This document shows, piece after piece, positions 26,768-34,335 of a DNA stretch of 64,000 nucleotides. Source of the stretch: Bacteroidota bacterium (lineage in GTDB: Bacteria; Bacteroidota; Bacteroidia; Bacteroidales; Lentimicrobiaceae); NCBI GenBank assembly GCA_009773455.1, contig WSXU01000006.1, forward strand, positions 248,001 through 312,000, given 5' to 3'. The position numbers and the translations under genes are program-made. Under the pieces are notes generated by a model that saw nothing but the letters and a program-made list of their open reading frames with translations, did not search any database and had not been told where the DNA came from. Numbering within the stretch: the stretch's first letter is position 1; each line of letters starts with the position of its first letter.

Positions 26768-27433
26768 ATGGAAATCCTGAACGAACACATCAACAACATT
26801 CTCAAACAGCTTCCGCCCGATGTTGTTATGGTGGCGGTGACCAAGACAAGGCCGGTTGATGTTCTGAAACAGGCTTACGACCTTGGTCTGCGCGATTTCG
26901 GCGAAAACCGGGTACAGGAAATGCTTGAGAAACAGCCAATCCTCCCGGCCGATATCCGCTGGCACCTCATTGGTCATCTGCAAACCAATAAGGTAAAGTT
27001 CATTGCACCTTTCGTGCACCTGATTCACAGCGTCGACAGCCTGAAACTGCTGGAAGAGATCAACAGACAGGCAGCCAGGCAAAACAGAACCATCGATTGC
27101 CTGTTGCAGATATACATCGCCACCGAAGAATCCAAGTTCGGACTCGATCAGTCTGAAGCAGAAGCGCTGCTGGAATCTGAGGTATATAAAACCATGACGA
27201 ACATCCGGATCTGCGGATTGATGGGAATGGCAACCTTTACCGACGATGTTTCGCTGGTCAGGAGGGAATTTGCCGGATTAAAATCGATGTTTGAAACTAT
27301 AAAACAGAAGTACTTCCGGCAGTCGGAATATTTCAACATCATTTCGATGGGCATGTCGGGCGATTACCTAACGGCCATAGAAGAAGGCAGTACCATGGTG
27401 AGGATAGGAACGGCACTGTTTGGTGAGAGGTAA
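26768..27433 (+). CDS. yggS: YggS/PLPBP-family pyridoxal phosphate homeostasis protein
   Basis: 221 residues from the ATG at 26768, chosen because a promoter covers the ATG 42 bp upstream. Seen: MVAVTKTRPVDVL with PLP-binding Lys26, DFGENRVQEM, WHLIGHLQTNK, HSVDSLKLLEEI, GLMGMATF and SMGMSGDYLTAIEEGSTMVRIGTALFGER at the end (family C-terminal block). Known: binds PLP without catalysing a reaction and balances vitamin B6 and amino-acid pools. Usual family length is 220-235, which supports the shorter start. Confidence 0.93.
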   Translation: MEILNEHINNILKQLPPDVVMVAVTKTRPVDVLKQAYDLGLRDFGENRVQEMLEKQPILPADIRWHLIGHLQTNKVKFIAPFVHLIHSVDSLKLLEEINRQAARQNRTIDCLLQIYIATEESKFGLDQSEAEALLESEVYKTMTNIRICGLMGMATFTDDVSLVRREFAGLKSMFETIKQKYFRQSEYFNIISMGMSGDYLTAIEEGSTMVRIGTALFGER

Positions 27434-27457
27434 TTTATAATTCGTTCACAGTAAAAC

Positions 27458-27513
27458 TTAACATTGATTTAACATTGGTTTAACTTTCAGGTAACGATGA
27501 GGCAATATTTTTG
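27458..27513 (+). promoter_or_regulatory. Pho-box-like operator and promoter
   Basis: Direct repeats in strict 11-bp register: TTAACAT (27458), TTAACAT (27469), TTAACTT (27480), and a weaker GTAACGA (27491). A -7 element TATTTTTG (27506-27513) begins 19 bp after the end of the third repeat, with no proper -33. Known: PhoB/OmpR-family regulators bind 7-bp repeats with 4-bp spacers and replace the upstream promoter element. The same arrangement and the same 19-bp distance occur in front of the lipoprotein/TonB-receptor operon at 34.1 kb. Confidence 0.65.
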
Positions 27514-27535
27514 CATCATCACAAAAAGATAAACC

Positions 27536-27886
27536 ATGAAAAAATTCATCAGAATAGCAGCTATTGCATCATTTACATTAGTGTTCAGCGCTTTAACCTT
27601 TGCTGAAGGAAAATCCACCAGCACTCCGGTAGCAACAGCCTCTGTCAGCGGACAGGTGCTTGACATCAATTCGGGCGAAGCCCTTGCAGGTGTTGCCGTT
27701 TCTGTTGAAGGAACCGATGTTAAAGTTTATACCGATCTTGACGGAAACTTTACCATCAAGGGCATTGAACCGGGAACCTACAATCTGATCCTCTCCATGA
27801 TCTCTTACAAAAACAGCCTTGTTGAAAATGTGAAACTTCAGGCCAACGAAACTGAAAGCATGAACGTTAAGCTTGATAATGAATAA
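27536..27886 (+). CDS. Secreted single CarboxypepD_reg-like domain protein
   Basis: 116 residues. Seen: signal peptide ending LTFAEG; then one beta-sandwich domain: SVSGQVLDINSGEALAGVAV, TDLDGNFTIKGIEPGTYNL, MISYKN, ending NVKLDNE. Known: this domain normally sits at the N-terminus of SusC-type TonB-dependent receptors or in carboxypeptidases; alone it has no enzymatic activity. Inferred: a free periplasmic copy could associate with an outer-membrane transporter. It shares its operator type with the TonB-receptor operon, which supports a joint regulon. A strong terminator follows. Confidence 0.8.
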   Translation: MKKFIRIAAIASFTLVFSALTFAEGKSTSTPVATASVSGQVLDINSGEALAGVAVSVEGTDVKVYTDLDGNFTIKGIEPGTYNLILSMISYKNSLVENVKLQANETESMNVKLDNE

Positions 27887-27915
27887 AATGTAGTGTGTTT
27901 GTATATAATTTCCGG

Positions 27916-27942
27916 GCCGTGTATTCAACACGGCTTTTTTTT
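27916..27942 (+). terminator. Intrinsic terminator
   Basis: GCCGTGT-ATTCA-ACACGGC followed by eight T, 29 bp after the preceding stop. Confidence 0.92.
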
Positions 27943-28161
27943 GCTTCCGGATAAAACGTTTGGTACTCAATTCCAGGAATTGATGAATCAGGTTCAGGAT
28001 TCCATATTTCATCATTCATTCATTCTTTCATTGCTAAAGGACTATGAACTATGCACCCTACTTCTGCAAAGCTTACTGCCTACTTTATAAGGGACGAAAG
28101 ACGTGGGACGTGGGACGATAAAGGCGAGGGCGCGACTGAGCGACTGAGCGAAAAAAGGCGA

Positions 28162-28207
28162 TAACTCCATAGGCTAGCAACTCATAACTCCATAGGCTAG
28201 CAACTCA
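28162..28207. repeat. 23-bp tandem duplication inside repeat unit 1
   Basis: Two identical 23-bp copies (28162-28184 and 28185-28207) beginning TAACTCCATAGGCTAG. Units 2 and 4 carry a single copy, so unit 1 has gained one by recent slippage or recombination. Confidence 0.9.
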
Positions 28208-28221
28208 ATCAGAACATAGAG

Positions 28222-28274
28222 GTACCTGATACTCCCTACTTAAATTGGGACTTGAGACGAGGGACGGGGGACGA
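28222..28274. repeat. 53-bp exact repeat, copy 1
   Basis: Identical over 53 bp to 28655-28707; runs from GTACCTGATACTCCC through the TTAAATTGGGACTTG linker to the GGGGGACGA heptads. Perfect identity implies recent duplication or conversion. Confidence 0.9.
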
Positions 28275-28423
28275 AACTGCCGACTGACTAGTGCCTACTG
28301 CTTACTTTATGAGAGACGAAGGACGTGGGACGATAAAGGCGAGGGCGCGACTGAGCGACTGAGCGAAAAAAGGCGATAACTCCATAGGCTAGCAACTCAA
28401 TCAGAACATAGAGGTACCTGATA

Positions 28424-28465
28424 CTCCCTAGTCCCTAGTCCCTAGTCCCTACTCCCTACTGCTTA
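28424..28465. repeat. Six-unit heptanucleotide array
   Basis: Six consecutive heptamers in register: CTCCCTA, three GTCCCTA, CTCCCTA and CTGCTTA. Confidence 0.9.
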
Positions 28466-28552
28466 CCCACCTCCGGCGGGCAAGCTGCCTACTGCCAACT
28501 CTTTACTTTATAAGGGACGAGGGACGGAGGACGGGGGACGATAAAGGCGATG

Positions 28553-28594
28553 GTTCGACAAGCTCACCAACAGGTTCGACAAGCTCACCAACAG
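28553..28594. repeat. 21-bp tandem repeat module, copy A
   Basis: Two perfect copies of a 21-bp unit starting GTTCGACAAGCTCACC. This module replaces the CGCGACTGAGC module found at the same place in units 1, 2 and 4. 21 bp is three heptads. Confidence 0.9.
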
Positions 28595-28654
28595 GTGCGA
28601 CGGAGCGAAAAAAGGCGAACACTCCTAATGAAAAACCTTCAATCGAATTTAGTA

Positions 28655-28707
28655 GTACCTGATACTCCCTACTTAAATTGGGACTTGAGACGAGGGACGG
28701 GGGACGA
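28655..28707. repeat. 53-bp exact repeat, copy 2
   Basis: Second copy of the 53-bp identity described at 28222-28274; here it links units 3 and 4. Confidence 0.9.
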
Positions 28708-28871
28708 TAAAAGCGAGGGCGCGACTGAGCGAAAAAAGGCGATAATTCCATAGGCTAGCCACTCAATCAGAACATGAAAGTACCTGCTACTCCCTACTGC
28801 TTACTGCTTACTGCCAACTTTTTAATGTACGAAAGACGAGGGACGGAGGACGTGGGACAATAAAGGCGATG

Positions 28872-28913
28872 GTTCGACAAGCTCACCAACAGGTTCGACA
28901 AGCTCACCAACAA
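28872..28913. repeat. 21-bp tandem repeat module, copy B
   Basis: Same two-copy 21-bp module as at 28553-28594, with the last base changed from G to A. It sits at the equivalent place in unit 5. Confidence 0.9.
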
Positions 28914-28984
28914 GTGCGACGGAGTGAAAAAAGGCAATAGCTCCATAGGCAAACCACTCAATCAGAACATAGAAGTACCTGATA

Positions 28985-29075
28985 CTCCCTACTCCCTATT
29001 CCCTACTCCCTACTCCTAACTCCCTACGTCAAACTGCTAACTATTAGTTATTATTTGTTAACTATTAACTAATAA
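28985..29075. repeat. Thirteen-unit decaying heptad array reaching into the MORN gene
   Basis: From 28985 the sequence divides exactly into heptamers: CTCCCTA twice, TTCCCTA, CTCCCTA, CTCCTAA, CTCCCTA, CGTCAAA, CTGCTAA, CTATTAG, TTATTAT, TTGTTAA, CTATTAA, CTAATAA. GC content drops along the array and the last units overlap the end of the minus-strand coding region (stop codon at 29069-29071). Confidence 0.75.
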
Positions 29076-29524
29076 GCTCTTTCCATCACCAGTGTTCCGG
29101 TTTCATCCCATTTTCGCCAGATACCGGAGCGGTTACCGGCAGTATAATGCATTTCATACAATAACCGGCCGGAGTTGTCCCAGACAAACCAATTGCCTTC
29201 CTTAACATCATCCTTATACCCGGCTTCAGCTGTTTTTACACCATTCTCATTCCAGGTCTCCCATTTGCCGGTCTTCTTACCCTCACTGTATTCACGGATC
29301 TCCTGAATTTTACCGTTTTCATAATACAGGGTCATTTTACCGTCAACCAGTCCGTTCTTTACCGATTGTTCAAGCATTATTTTACCACTGTCATAGTACT
29401 CAAGATTGGTGCCTGTGTAAAGCATCCCCTTTTTATAATACAAGCCATTCTCGTACTCAAGTTTCTGTGAGAAAACCGAGAAATAAGTCAGAATCAGCAA
29501 AGAAGTAATCAGTAGTTTTTTCAT
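29069..29524 (-). CDS. Secreted MORN-variant / YwqK-type repeat protein
   Basis: 151 residues with a signal peptide (to FSVFSQ). Seen: five to six repeats of about 22 residues with the pattern Y-nG---G-w--w-e-G (YENGKIQEIREYSEGKKTG, WNENGVKTAEAGYKDDVKEG, WDNSGRLLYEMHYTAG), typical of MORN_2/YwqK proteins. Known: often annotated as 'YwqK antitoxin', but in Bacteroidota these are secreted beta-repeat proteins without proven role; no toxin gene is adjacent. The final codons overlap the heptad array. Downstream of the TonB receptor by 167 bp on the same strand. Confidence 0.8.
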   Translation of the reverse strand: MKKLLITSLLILTYFSVFSQKLEYENGLYYKKGMLYTGTNLEYYDSGKIMLEQSVKNGLVDGKMTLYYENGKIQEIREYSEGKKTGKWETWNENGVKTAEAGYKDDVKEGNWFVWDNSGRLLYEMHYTAGNRSGIWRKWDETGTLVMERAY

Positions 29525-29691
29525 TTTTAAGGTTATTGGTGCTGCAAAACAGTCTGTTCATCTGATTGATTGTATAAAGATAATAAACCGTAATGAAAAA
29601 ATCAGTTCCACTTCCGGTATTTCATTTCACATTTCAGAATGATGATGTCAGCAGCATAATTAGTATTTGAATAATGATCACAATCAGGGTG

Positions 29692-32580
29692 TTAGAAAAA
29701 CTTATAGCTGATTCTAAGCTGAAAAGTCATCCCCTGGTTTAAACGTGTAAAGTAACGATCATCGGCCTGGTATGACATAAATACAGACTCTTTGCTGCTG
29801 TTGAGCAGGTTCTCAATCTTGATCCCGGCCTGAATCCGCTTTTCTTTTCCGAAACTCTTGTTGGTATTTAGGTTCAGGCTGTGAAAAGGTTTGGCATAAA
29901 TATCGGGCCTGTCGTTGATACCTACAAATTCCAGGGTCCGTCCCTGAACATTATAGTAAGCTCCGGCTTCGAACCCGCTCCAGAATCCTTTTTCGCCACC
30001 GTTGTATGCCAGACCGGCATTGATGATGTAGGGTGACTGTCCTGCCATATCCCTGTATTCCCTGATTTTCTCCCCGTTTCTGGCATTTTCAACCCTCGAG
30101 GCATACTCTGTCTCACTCAGCCTGATTCTGGAGGTGGTTAAAGTTACATTTGAAGTGAAGGTCACCCCTGAAAGCGCTGTGCTGAGTATATCAAGGTTCT
30201 TCCTGACTTCGAATTCGACTCCGGCAACCTGGCCATCACCTACATTCCTTGGCTGGAAGGCATTGGTGGTGGTGGCATACTGAACAATTTCAATCGGGTT
30301 CCTGAATGATTTGTAGAATCCACCCAGTGAAACTGTCTGGCCATTCGTGCCGAACAACTCCCATCTCAAATCAAAGTTCTGAATGTCGGTACTTCCCAGA
30401 TTTCCATCCCAATAGGTAATACCGGCCTGTGTATTGGCATCCGGGAACAATCCGCCGATAAAGGTGCGTCCGGTAATCGGATCTGAAATTTCAGCATAGG
30501 ACAACTCCCTGAACGATGGTCTGGCAATGGTTTTTGCATAGGAGGCCCTCAGATTTTGTGAACCTGAGAGATTATAGATGAGGTTCACCGTAGGGAACAG
30601 ATCAGAATTGTCAAGTACTTTTCCATTATCAAGCACATTGGTACCCAGCTGGTCCTGCCCTGTATACCGCTGCACAAATGTCTCACTCCTGATCCCGACA
30701 ATCGCTTTCAGGTGATTGAAGGGACTGAACTCGGCCGAGACATAAATGCCGGTGTTATGATTGTTGGCATCAAATTTATTTGGATTGTCAGGAATGAATG
30801 GGGCTTCATAGGTGGTGCCTTTACCGGCATTCTCTCCTGACGGCCATAAATTCTCAGGACTGAATATTTCATTGGGATCGCCGGTGAGAGACAGATTACG
30901 GATGTTGATGGCATAGTTGAGGATGCTGTAGCTGCGTTCCTTGTATATATAGGATCCTCCGAACATCACCCTTGCCTTTTCACCACGCAGTTTAAAATCC
31001 CTTGCAAAATGCATCTGGCTGACATAATTCTTTTCATCGAGATTTCTCCAGATGCGTTCAGGGAAACCCGACTCAGTGCTGATCGAATACATGCCATCGC
31101 GTACTTCATAGCGGGTGAAACGGATATCCGGATCCTCAATCCTTGAGAATGTCGGTGAGAACTTCCACTCGGCTTCCCACTTTTTAATGAAATACTTTCC
31201 GTTAACCAGGAAATTGGTCAGTGATCGCTGGCTGTATTCAAGGTTATGCTGCACTCCCTGAAAAACGGTGCCCTGGTTGGTTTTGCTATAGTCGAAAACC
31301 CCGGCTTTCGATTCCCCATTCTGCAGGTGCAGAATGTTGATCCTGTATTTTGATTTACCGGTTTTCAGGGCCAGACCTACCAGGCCACCGGCCAGGACAC
31401 TGTGTACGCCATAGTCGCCCGACTGAAGTTCCCTGGTTTCCATGGCATAATCGTTTGGATTGCTTGATATTCCATATCGACCGTATTCGGCATCCTCAAA
31501 AAATTCGGTATTCACTTTATAGGACAGGGCAACATTATATCCCCAGGTCAGTTTCTTACCAACCAGCTGATTCCCAAGTGAAATTCCCGCACTGTAATCC
31601 ATCATGCTGGTCTCTTTCATGGCAGCCATAACCGGATTGAAACCTTCCAGTATCTCACGGTAACGGATTCCTTTCGGACCATCCGGATTACCGACTACCT
31701 CAGAGAACTGCGGTATGTTTGTGACAGCCGGAATATCACGGGTACCATCATCAAAACCCAGAAAGTCAGTTTTACCTCCCTCATAAGTAAGATAATTGCT
31801 GTTAAAATGCATGGATGGATTGTATCCCATTGATACAGAAATATTTCCTGTTTTCATCTCAGGAAAATCCCTGGTTTCAATATCGATAACGCCACCTGTG
31901 AAATCAGCCGGCAAATGGGCGCTGAAAGATTTATGCACGATGATGTTATCAATCACATTGGTAGGGAACAAATCCATCTGTACCGTGTTCCTGTCGGGAT
32001 CCAGTCCGGGAATATCAACACCGTTCAGGGTTGTTTTTGTGTAACGGTCACCAAGGCCGCGTACATAAACATATTTGCCTCCTTCAACCGAAACGCCGGG
32101 CACCCTCTTCATCGACGATGCTGCATCTGAATCACCGATCCTCCTGAAATTGACCGCTGAAATACCGTCCATCAGTGTAGCAGACTTCTGTTTCATCGTC
32201 AGCATGGCAATTTCAGAATTGCGCACGACTTCTGCGGTGATCGTCACTTCGGACAATTCAATTTTAGCTTCTTTCAACCTGAGGTTATCGAGCAGGCTGA
32301 CCTCACCCGGCTTCACTTCAAGTCCTTTTATGTTAACGGTTTCATATGAAATGAATGAAACCCTGATGTTGTAATTTCCCGGAGCAACGCTGAGATTAAA
32401 TTTGCCGTCAAAATCGGTCATGGTGCCGGTGGTAGTCCCTTCAAGGAAAATGGTAACCCCCGGCAGGGATTCACCGGTTGAATTGTCGTAAACGGTTCCC
32501 CGGATAAATCCATTCTGGGCACTCAGTGTAAAGAATGAAAAAATTGAAATTACAATCAGTGTGAGTTTTCTTGGATGCAT
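29692..32580 (-). CDS. TonB-dependent outer-membrane receptor
   Basis: 962 residues. Seen: signal peptide (to TLSAQ); CarboxypepD_reg-like domain about 24-105 (GFIRGTVYDNSTGESLPGVTI); plug domain about 115-240 with SSMKRVPGVSVEGGKYVYVRGLGDRY and ADFTGGVIDIETRDFP; 22-strand barrel; terminal beta-signal RISYKFF. Known: this receptor branch takes up large or scarce nutrients with TonB energy; no SusD partner is present. The upstream gene is a beta-helix lipoprotein under a Pho-box-like operator, so the pair may serve in phosphate or phosphorylated-substrate acquisition (inference). An 11-bp intercistronic hairpin precedes it. Confidence 0.92.
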   Translation of the reverse strand: MHPRKLTLIVISIFSFFTLSAQNGFIRGTVYDNSTGESLPGVTIFLEGTTTGTMTDFDGKFNLSVAPGNYNIRVSFISYETVNIKGLEVKPGEVSLLDNLRLKEAKIELSEVTITAEVVRNSEIAMLTMKQKSATLMDGISAVNFRRIGDSDAASSMKRVPGVSVEGGKYVYVRGLGDRYTKTTLNGVDIPGLDPDRNTVQMDLFPTNVIDNIIVHKSFSAHLPADFTGGVIDIETRDFPEMKTGNISVSMGYNPSMHFNSNYLTYEGGKTDFLGFDDGTRDIPAVTNIPQFSEVVGNPDGPKGIRYREILEGFNPVMAAMKETSMMDYSAGISLGNQLVGKKLTWGYNVALSYKVNTEFFEDAEYGRYGISSNPNDYAMETRELQSGDYGVHSVLAGGLVGLALKTGKSKYRINILHLQNGESKAGVFDYSKTNQGTVFQGVQHNLEYSQRSLTNFLVNGKYFIKKWEAEWKFSPTFSRIEDPDIRFTRYEVRDGMYSISTESGFPERIWRNLDEKNYVSQMHFARDFKLRGEKARVMFGGSYIYKERSYSILNYAINIRNLSLTGDPNEIFSPENLWPSGENAGKGTTYEAPFIPDNPNKFDANNHNTGIYVSAEFSPFNHLKAIVGIRSETFVQRYTGQDQLGTNVLDNGKVLDNSDLFPTVNLIYNLSGSQNLRASYAKTIARPSFRELSYAEISDPITGRTFIGGLFPDANTQAGITYWDGNLGSTDIQNFDLRWELFGTNGQTVSLGGFYKSFRNPIEIVQYATTTNAFQPRNVGDGQVAGVEFEVRKNLDILSTALSGVTFTSNVTLTTSRIRLSETEYASRVENARNGEKIREYRDMAGQSPYIINAGLAYNGGEKGFWSGFEAGAYYNVQGRTLEFVGINDRPDIYAKPFHSLNLNTNKSFGKEKRIQAGIKIENLLNSSKESVFMSYQADDRYFTRLNQGMTFQLRISYKFF

Positions 32581-32616
32581 ATCAGTGTATTATGGTTCTG
32601 TTATTATCGAAATATA

Positions 32617-32643
32617 GCCCGCAGGTAGTTTTTACCTGCGGGC
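32617..32643 (-). promoter_or_regulatory. Intercistronic hairpin between lipoprotein and TonB receptor
   Basis: Perfect 11-bp inverted repeat GCCCGCAGGTA/TACCTGCGGGC around a 5-nt loop, 37 bp before the receptor start. There is no strong T-run on the minus strand (TATATTTCG follows), so it looks more like a partial terminator, processing site or mRNA stabiliser that sets the ratio of the two products. TATATTTC could also be a weak -7. Confidence 0.6.
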
Positions 32644-32671
32644 CAGTAAATGTTCATTCTGAAGCAATCAT

Positions 32672-34105
32672 TCAGAAATCAGTGAGTGCGCCTGAAACCG
32701 AAGCCCACGACCATGTAGCAAATTTCGTAACATCTGCCCCAACAGTATTTGCACCGGTGGTAACAGTAGTGACAAAAGCATCTGAACCGGCTTTGAAATA
32801 ATCGGTCACAATGCCTCCATCGGGTAACGTGGCCTGCAGATCGGATGCAACCAAAGCAACCGGGTTCAGGTCAAAATCCTGACCTGATTTTAATCCGAAA
32901 AAGTAGATACCTGACATTTCGACTATTGAATTGTCATCAAGATCAACCAATCCGTCAGCGATTCCGGCGTAAACAGTTCCGTTCTTCAGTATGTGCCCGG
33001 CTTCCATTGTTCCTTCAGGACCATCCAGCTCAAAGCACTCATCGCCCGGATTTACAACGATGAAATTATCCAGTGTTCCACCCCATGACTGATCGGTATC
33101 CACTGCATCGTCACCGGCATTCCAGATGATAACATTCTTAACATTAACCGTTCCGCCAAACCATTCGATGCCATCATCCTGATTGGCCACAACCTCAATG
33201 TTTTCGATGATTGTTCCCGATCCGACACCTCCAAGGGTAAGACCATTGATTTCATTTCCTTCTCCGATGTTGGCACCACCATGACGGATTGAAACAAATT
33301 TGATAACGCCTGAATTGTCGGTAGCATCGGAACCACCATACAATCCGTTCTGGTCTGAAGGGGGAATACCTTCAATCTGTACAGAAGCTGCATCGGCTGA
33401 GATGGGTGCATTGCCCAGGATGATAAGACCACCCCAGAGACCATTAAGGGTGGGATCAAGGTTCGGACTTGCAATGTTGCCAGGTAAAATTTCATCGGCA
33501 ACAGAAGTGAATATGATCGGAGATGATGCTGTTCCTTCGGCCATCAGTTTTCCACCTCTGGCAATAAGTAAAGCCGTGGCGTTTGCGCCTGTCCCAGCCT
33601 GGCCCTTTACAATAACACCCGGCTGAATTGTCAGGGTTACCCCTGAAACAACAGCGATGCGACTTTCAAGAACATATATCTTACCGGTTTCCCAGGTTGT
33701 ATTTGATGTGATATTTCCGTTTACATTTACCACAAGTTCCTCTTCAACAACACTGACTACAGCCGTTGCAGAACCAGTCTGATTCTTGCTGTCAGTAATA
33801 GTTAGTGTAACTGAACCTGCACCAATATTTGTCCCGGCAGTATATGTTACAACAACTGAACCAGAAGTTGACCCGGCTGTTCCGTTGGTCTTGATTGCTG
33901 CTGATCCGTTTGTTGCTGATACATCAGAAGTGCTGAATCCTCCTTCAGAAGTAAAATCAAAAGTGATGTCAATTTCAGTTCCTATAACAGCTGTGCTGTT
34001 AGCCGGAGCAGTTATTTCAGGGGATTTAAAAGATTCATCATCCTTTTTACAGGCAGTTAAAATTGCCAGTGTGGTGATAAATGAAAACAAAATAATTTTT
34101 TTCAT
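32672..34105 (-). CDS. Parallel beta-helix lipoprotein, TonB-receptor partner
   Basis: 477 residues from the ATG at 34105; the longer frame upstream lies across the promoter. Seen: signal with lipobox ILTAC (Cys about residue 17) followed by KKDDE; an Ig-like domain about 30-120 (ITAPANSTAVIGTEIDITF); then a beta-helix part about 130-477 with repeated I-F/V-G turns, GLWGGLIILGNAPIS, IEGIPPSDQNGLYGGSDATDNSG, GNEINGLTLGGVG, DDGIEWFGGTVNVKN, and a C-terminal TWSWASVSGAL. Known: lipoproteins of this kind recur beside TonB receptors of the type that follows. Inferred: surface-exposed binding partner of the receptor. It is the first gene of the operon. Confidence 0.8.
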   Translation of the reverse strand: MKKIILFSFITTLAILTACKKDDESFKSPEITAPANSTAVIGTEIDITFDFTSEGGFSTSDVSATNGSAAIKTNGTAGSTSGSVVVTYTAGTNIGAGSVTLTITDSKNQTGSATAVVSVVEEELVVNVNGNITSNTTWETGKIYVLESRIAVVSGVTLTIQPGVIVKGQAGTGANATALLIARGGKLMAEGTASSPIIFTSVADEILPGNIASPNLDPTLNGLWGGLIILGNAPISADAASVQIEGIPPSDQNGLYGGSDATDNSGVIKFVSIRHGGANIGEGNEINGLTLGGVGSGTIIENIEVVANQDDGIEWFGGTVNVKNVIIWNAGDDAVDTDQSWGGTLDNFIVVNPGDECFELDGPEGTMEAGHILKNGTVYAGIADGLVDLDDNSIVEMSGIYFFGLKSGQDFDLNPVALVASDLQATLPDGGIVTDYFKAGSDAFVTTVTTGANTVGADVTKFATWSWASVSGALTDF

Positions 34106-34134
34106 AACAATTTGATTTGGTTGATTGATGGCAG

Positions 34135-34201
34135 CAAAGTAACCGCAAGCATTCCACAACCAGATTAACTCATATTTAACATATCATTAAGTTAATGTTA
34201 A
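34135..34201 (-). promoter_or_regulatory. Pho-box-like operator and promoter of the receptor operon
   Basis: On the minus strand: TTAACAT (34195-34201), TTAATGA (34184-34190), TTAAATA (34173-34179), TTAATCT (34162-34168), four repeats in exact 11-bp register. A -7-like TTACTTTG (plus 34135-34142) starts 19 bp after the last repeat, the same distance as at 27.5 kb. The expected transcript start is about 24 bp before the ATG. The arrangement fits a PhoB-type activator replacing the -33 element. Confidence 0.65.
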
Positions 34202-34265
34202 GGATGAATGATTTTATATAACTCAGATAAGGAGCCAAATTTAGAGAAGCCAATTTTATATTATA

Positions 34266-34295
34266 TTGATAATAAATTAGTTAAAAATATATTTG
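34266..34295 (+). promoter_or_regulatory. Promoter in the 34.1-34.6 kb gap
   Basis: TTG (34266-34268), 19 bp, TATATTTG (34288-34295), a full match to the Bacteroidota pattern. It points right, away from the receptor operon, and lies 40 bp before a 52-codon reading frame. Confidence 0.65.
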
Positions 34296-34335
34296 TACTA
34301 AGATCAGCATCTGATTCACCTTAAAAAATAAATCC

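Larger units (their letters stand above)
28071..29075. repeat. Heptad-phased modular intergenic repeat cluster (five units)
   Basis: No gene is credible here; the longer frames are repeats read through. Seen: five imperfect units of about 145-225 bp (approximately 28071-28240, 28291-28465, 28459-28670, 28671-28824, 28825-29075). Each runs: an array of NTNCYTA heptamers, an AT-rich heptamer (CTTTATA or similar), an array of NGGGACG heptamers, ATAAAGG, a variable module, GCGAAAAAAGGCG, CTCCATAGGCTAG, CTCAATCAGAACATAG, GTACCTGATA, then CTCCCTA heptamers again. From the CTCCCTA array of one unit to ATAAAGG of the next the 7-bp frame is unbroken. TCCCT and AGGGA blocks are complementary, so each junction could fold into a stepped hairpin. 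Confidence 0.85.

Noticed and set aside
28503-28753. Overlapping reading frames on both strands (82 and 67 codons) in the repeat cluster
   Set aside because: Their translations are only the tandem 21-bp module read in frame (VGELVEP or VRQAHQQ repeated) plus repeat flanks; there is no promoter or independent protein character.
28071-29040. CRISPR array
   Set aside because: Units are long and modular, lack uniform direct repeats with unique spacers, and no cas genes are present in the window.
28071-29075. Insertion sequence or MITE remnant
   Set aside because: No transposase fragment, no terminal inverted repeats at the cluster borders and no target-site duplication could be seen; the heptad structure is unlike known MITEs.
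29069-29524. Toxin-antitoxin system based on the YwqK-like annotation
   Set aside because: The protein has a signal peptide and no toxin gene is adjacent, so a classical toxin-antitoxin pair is not supported.
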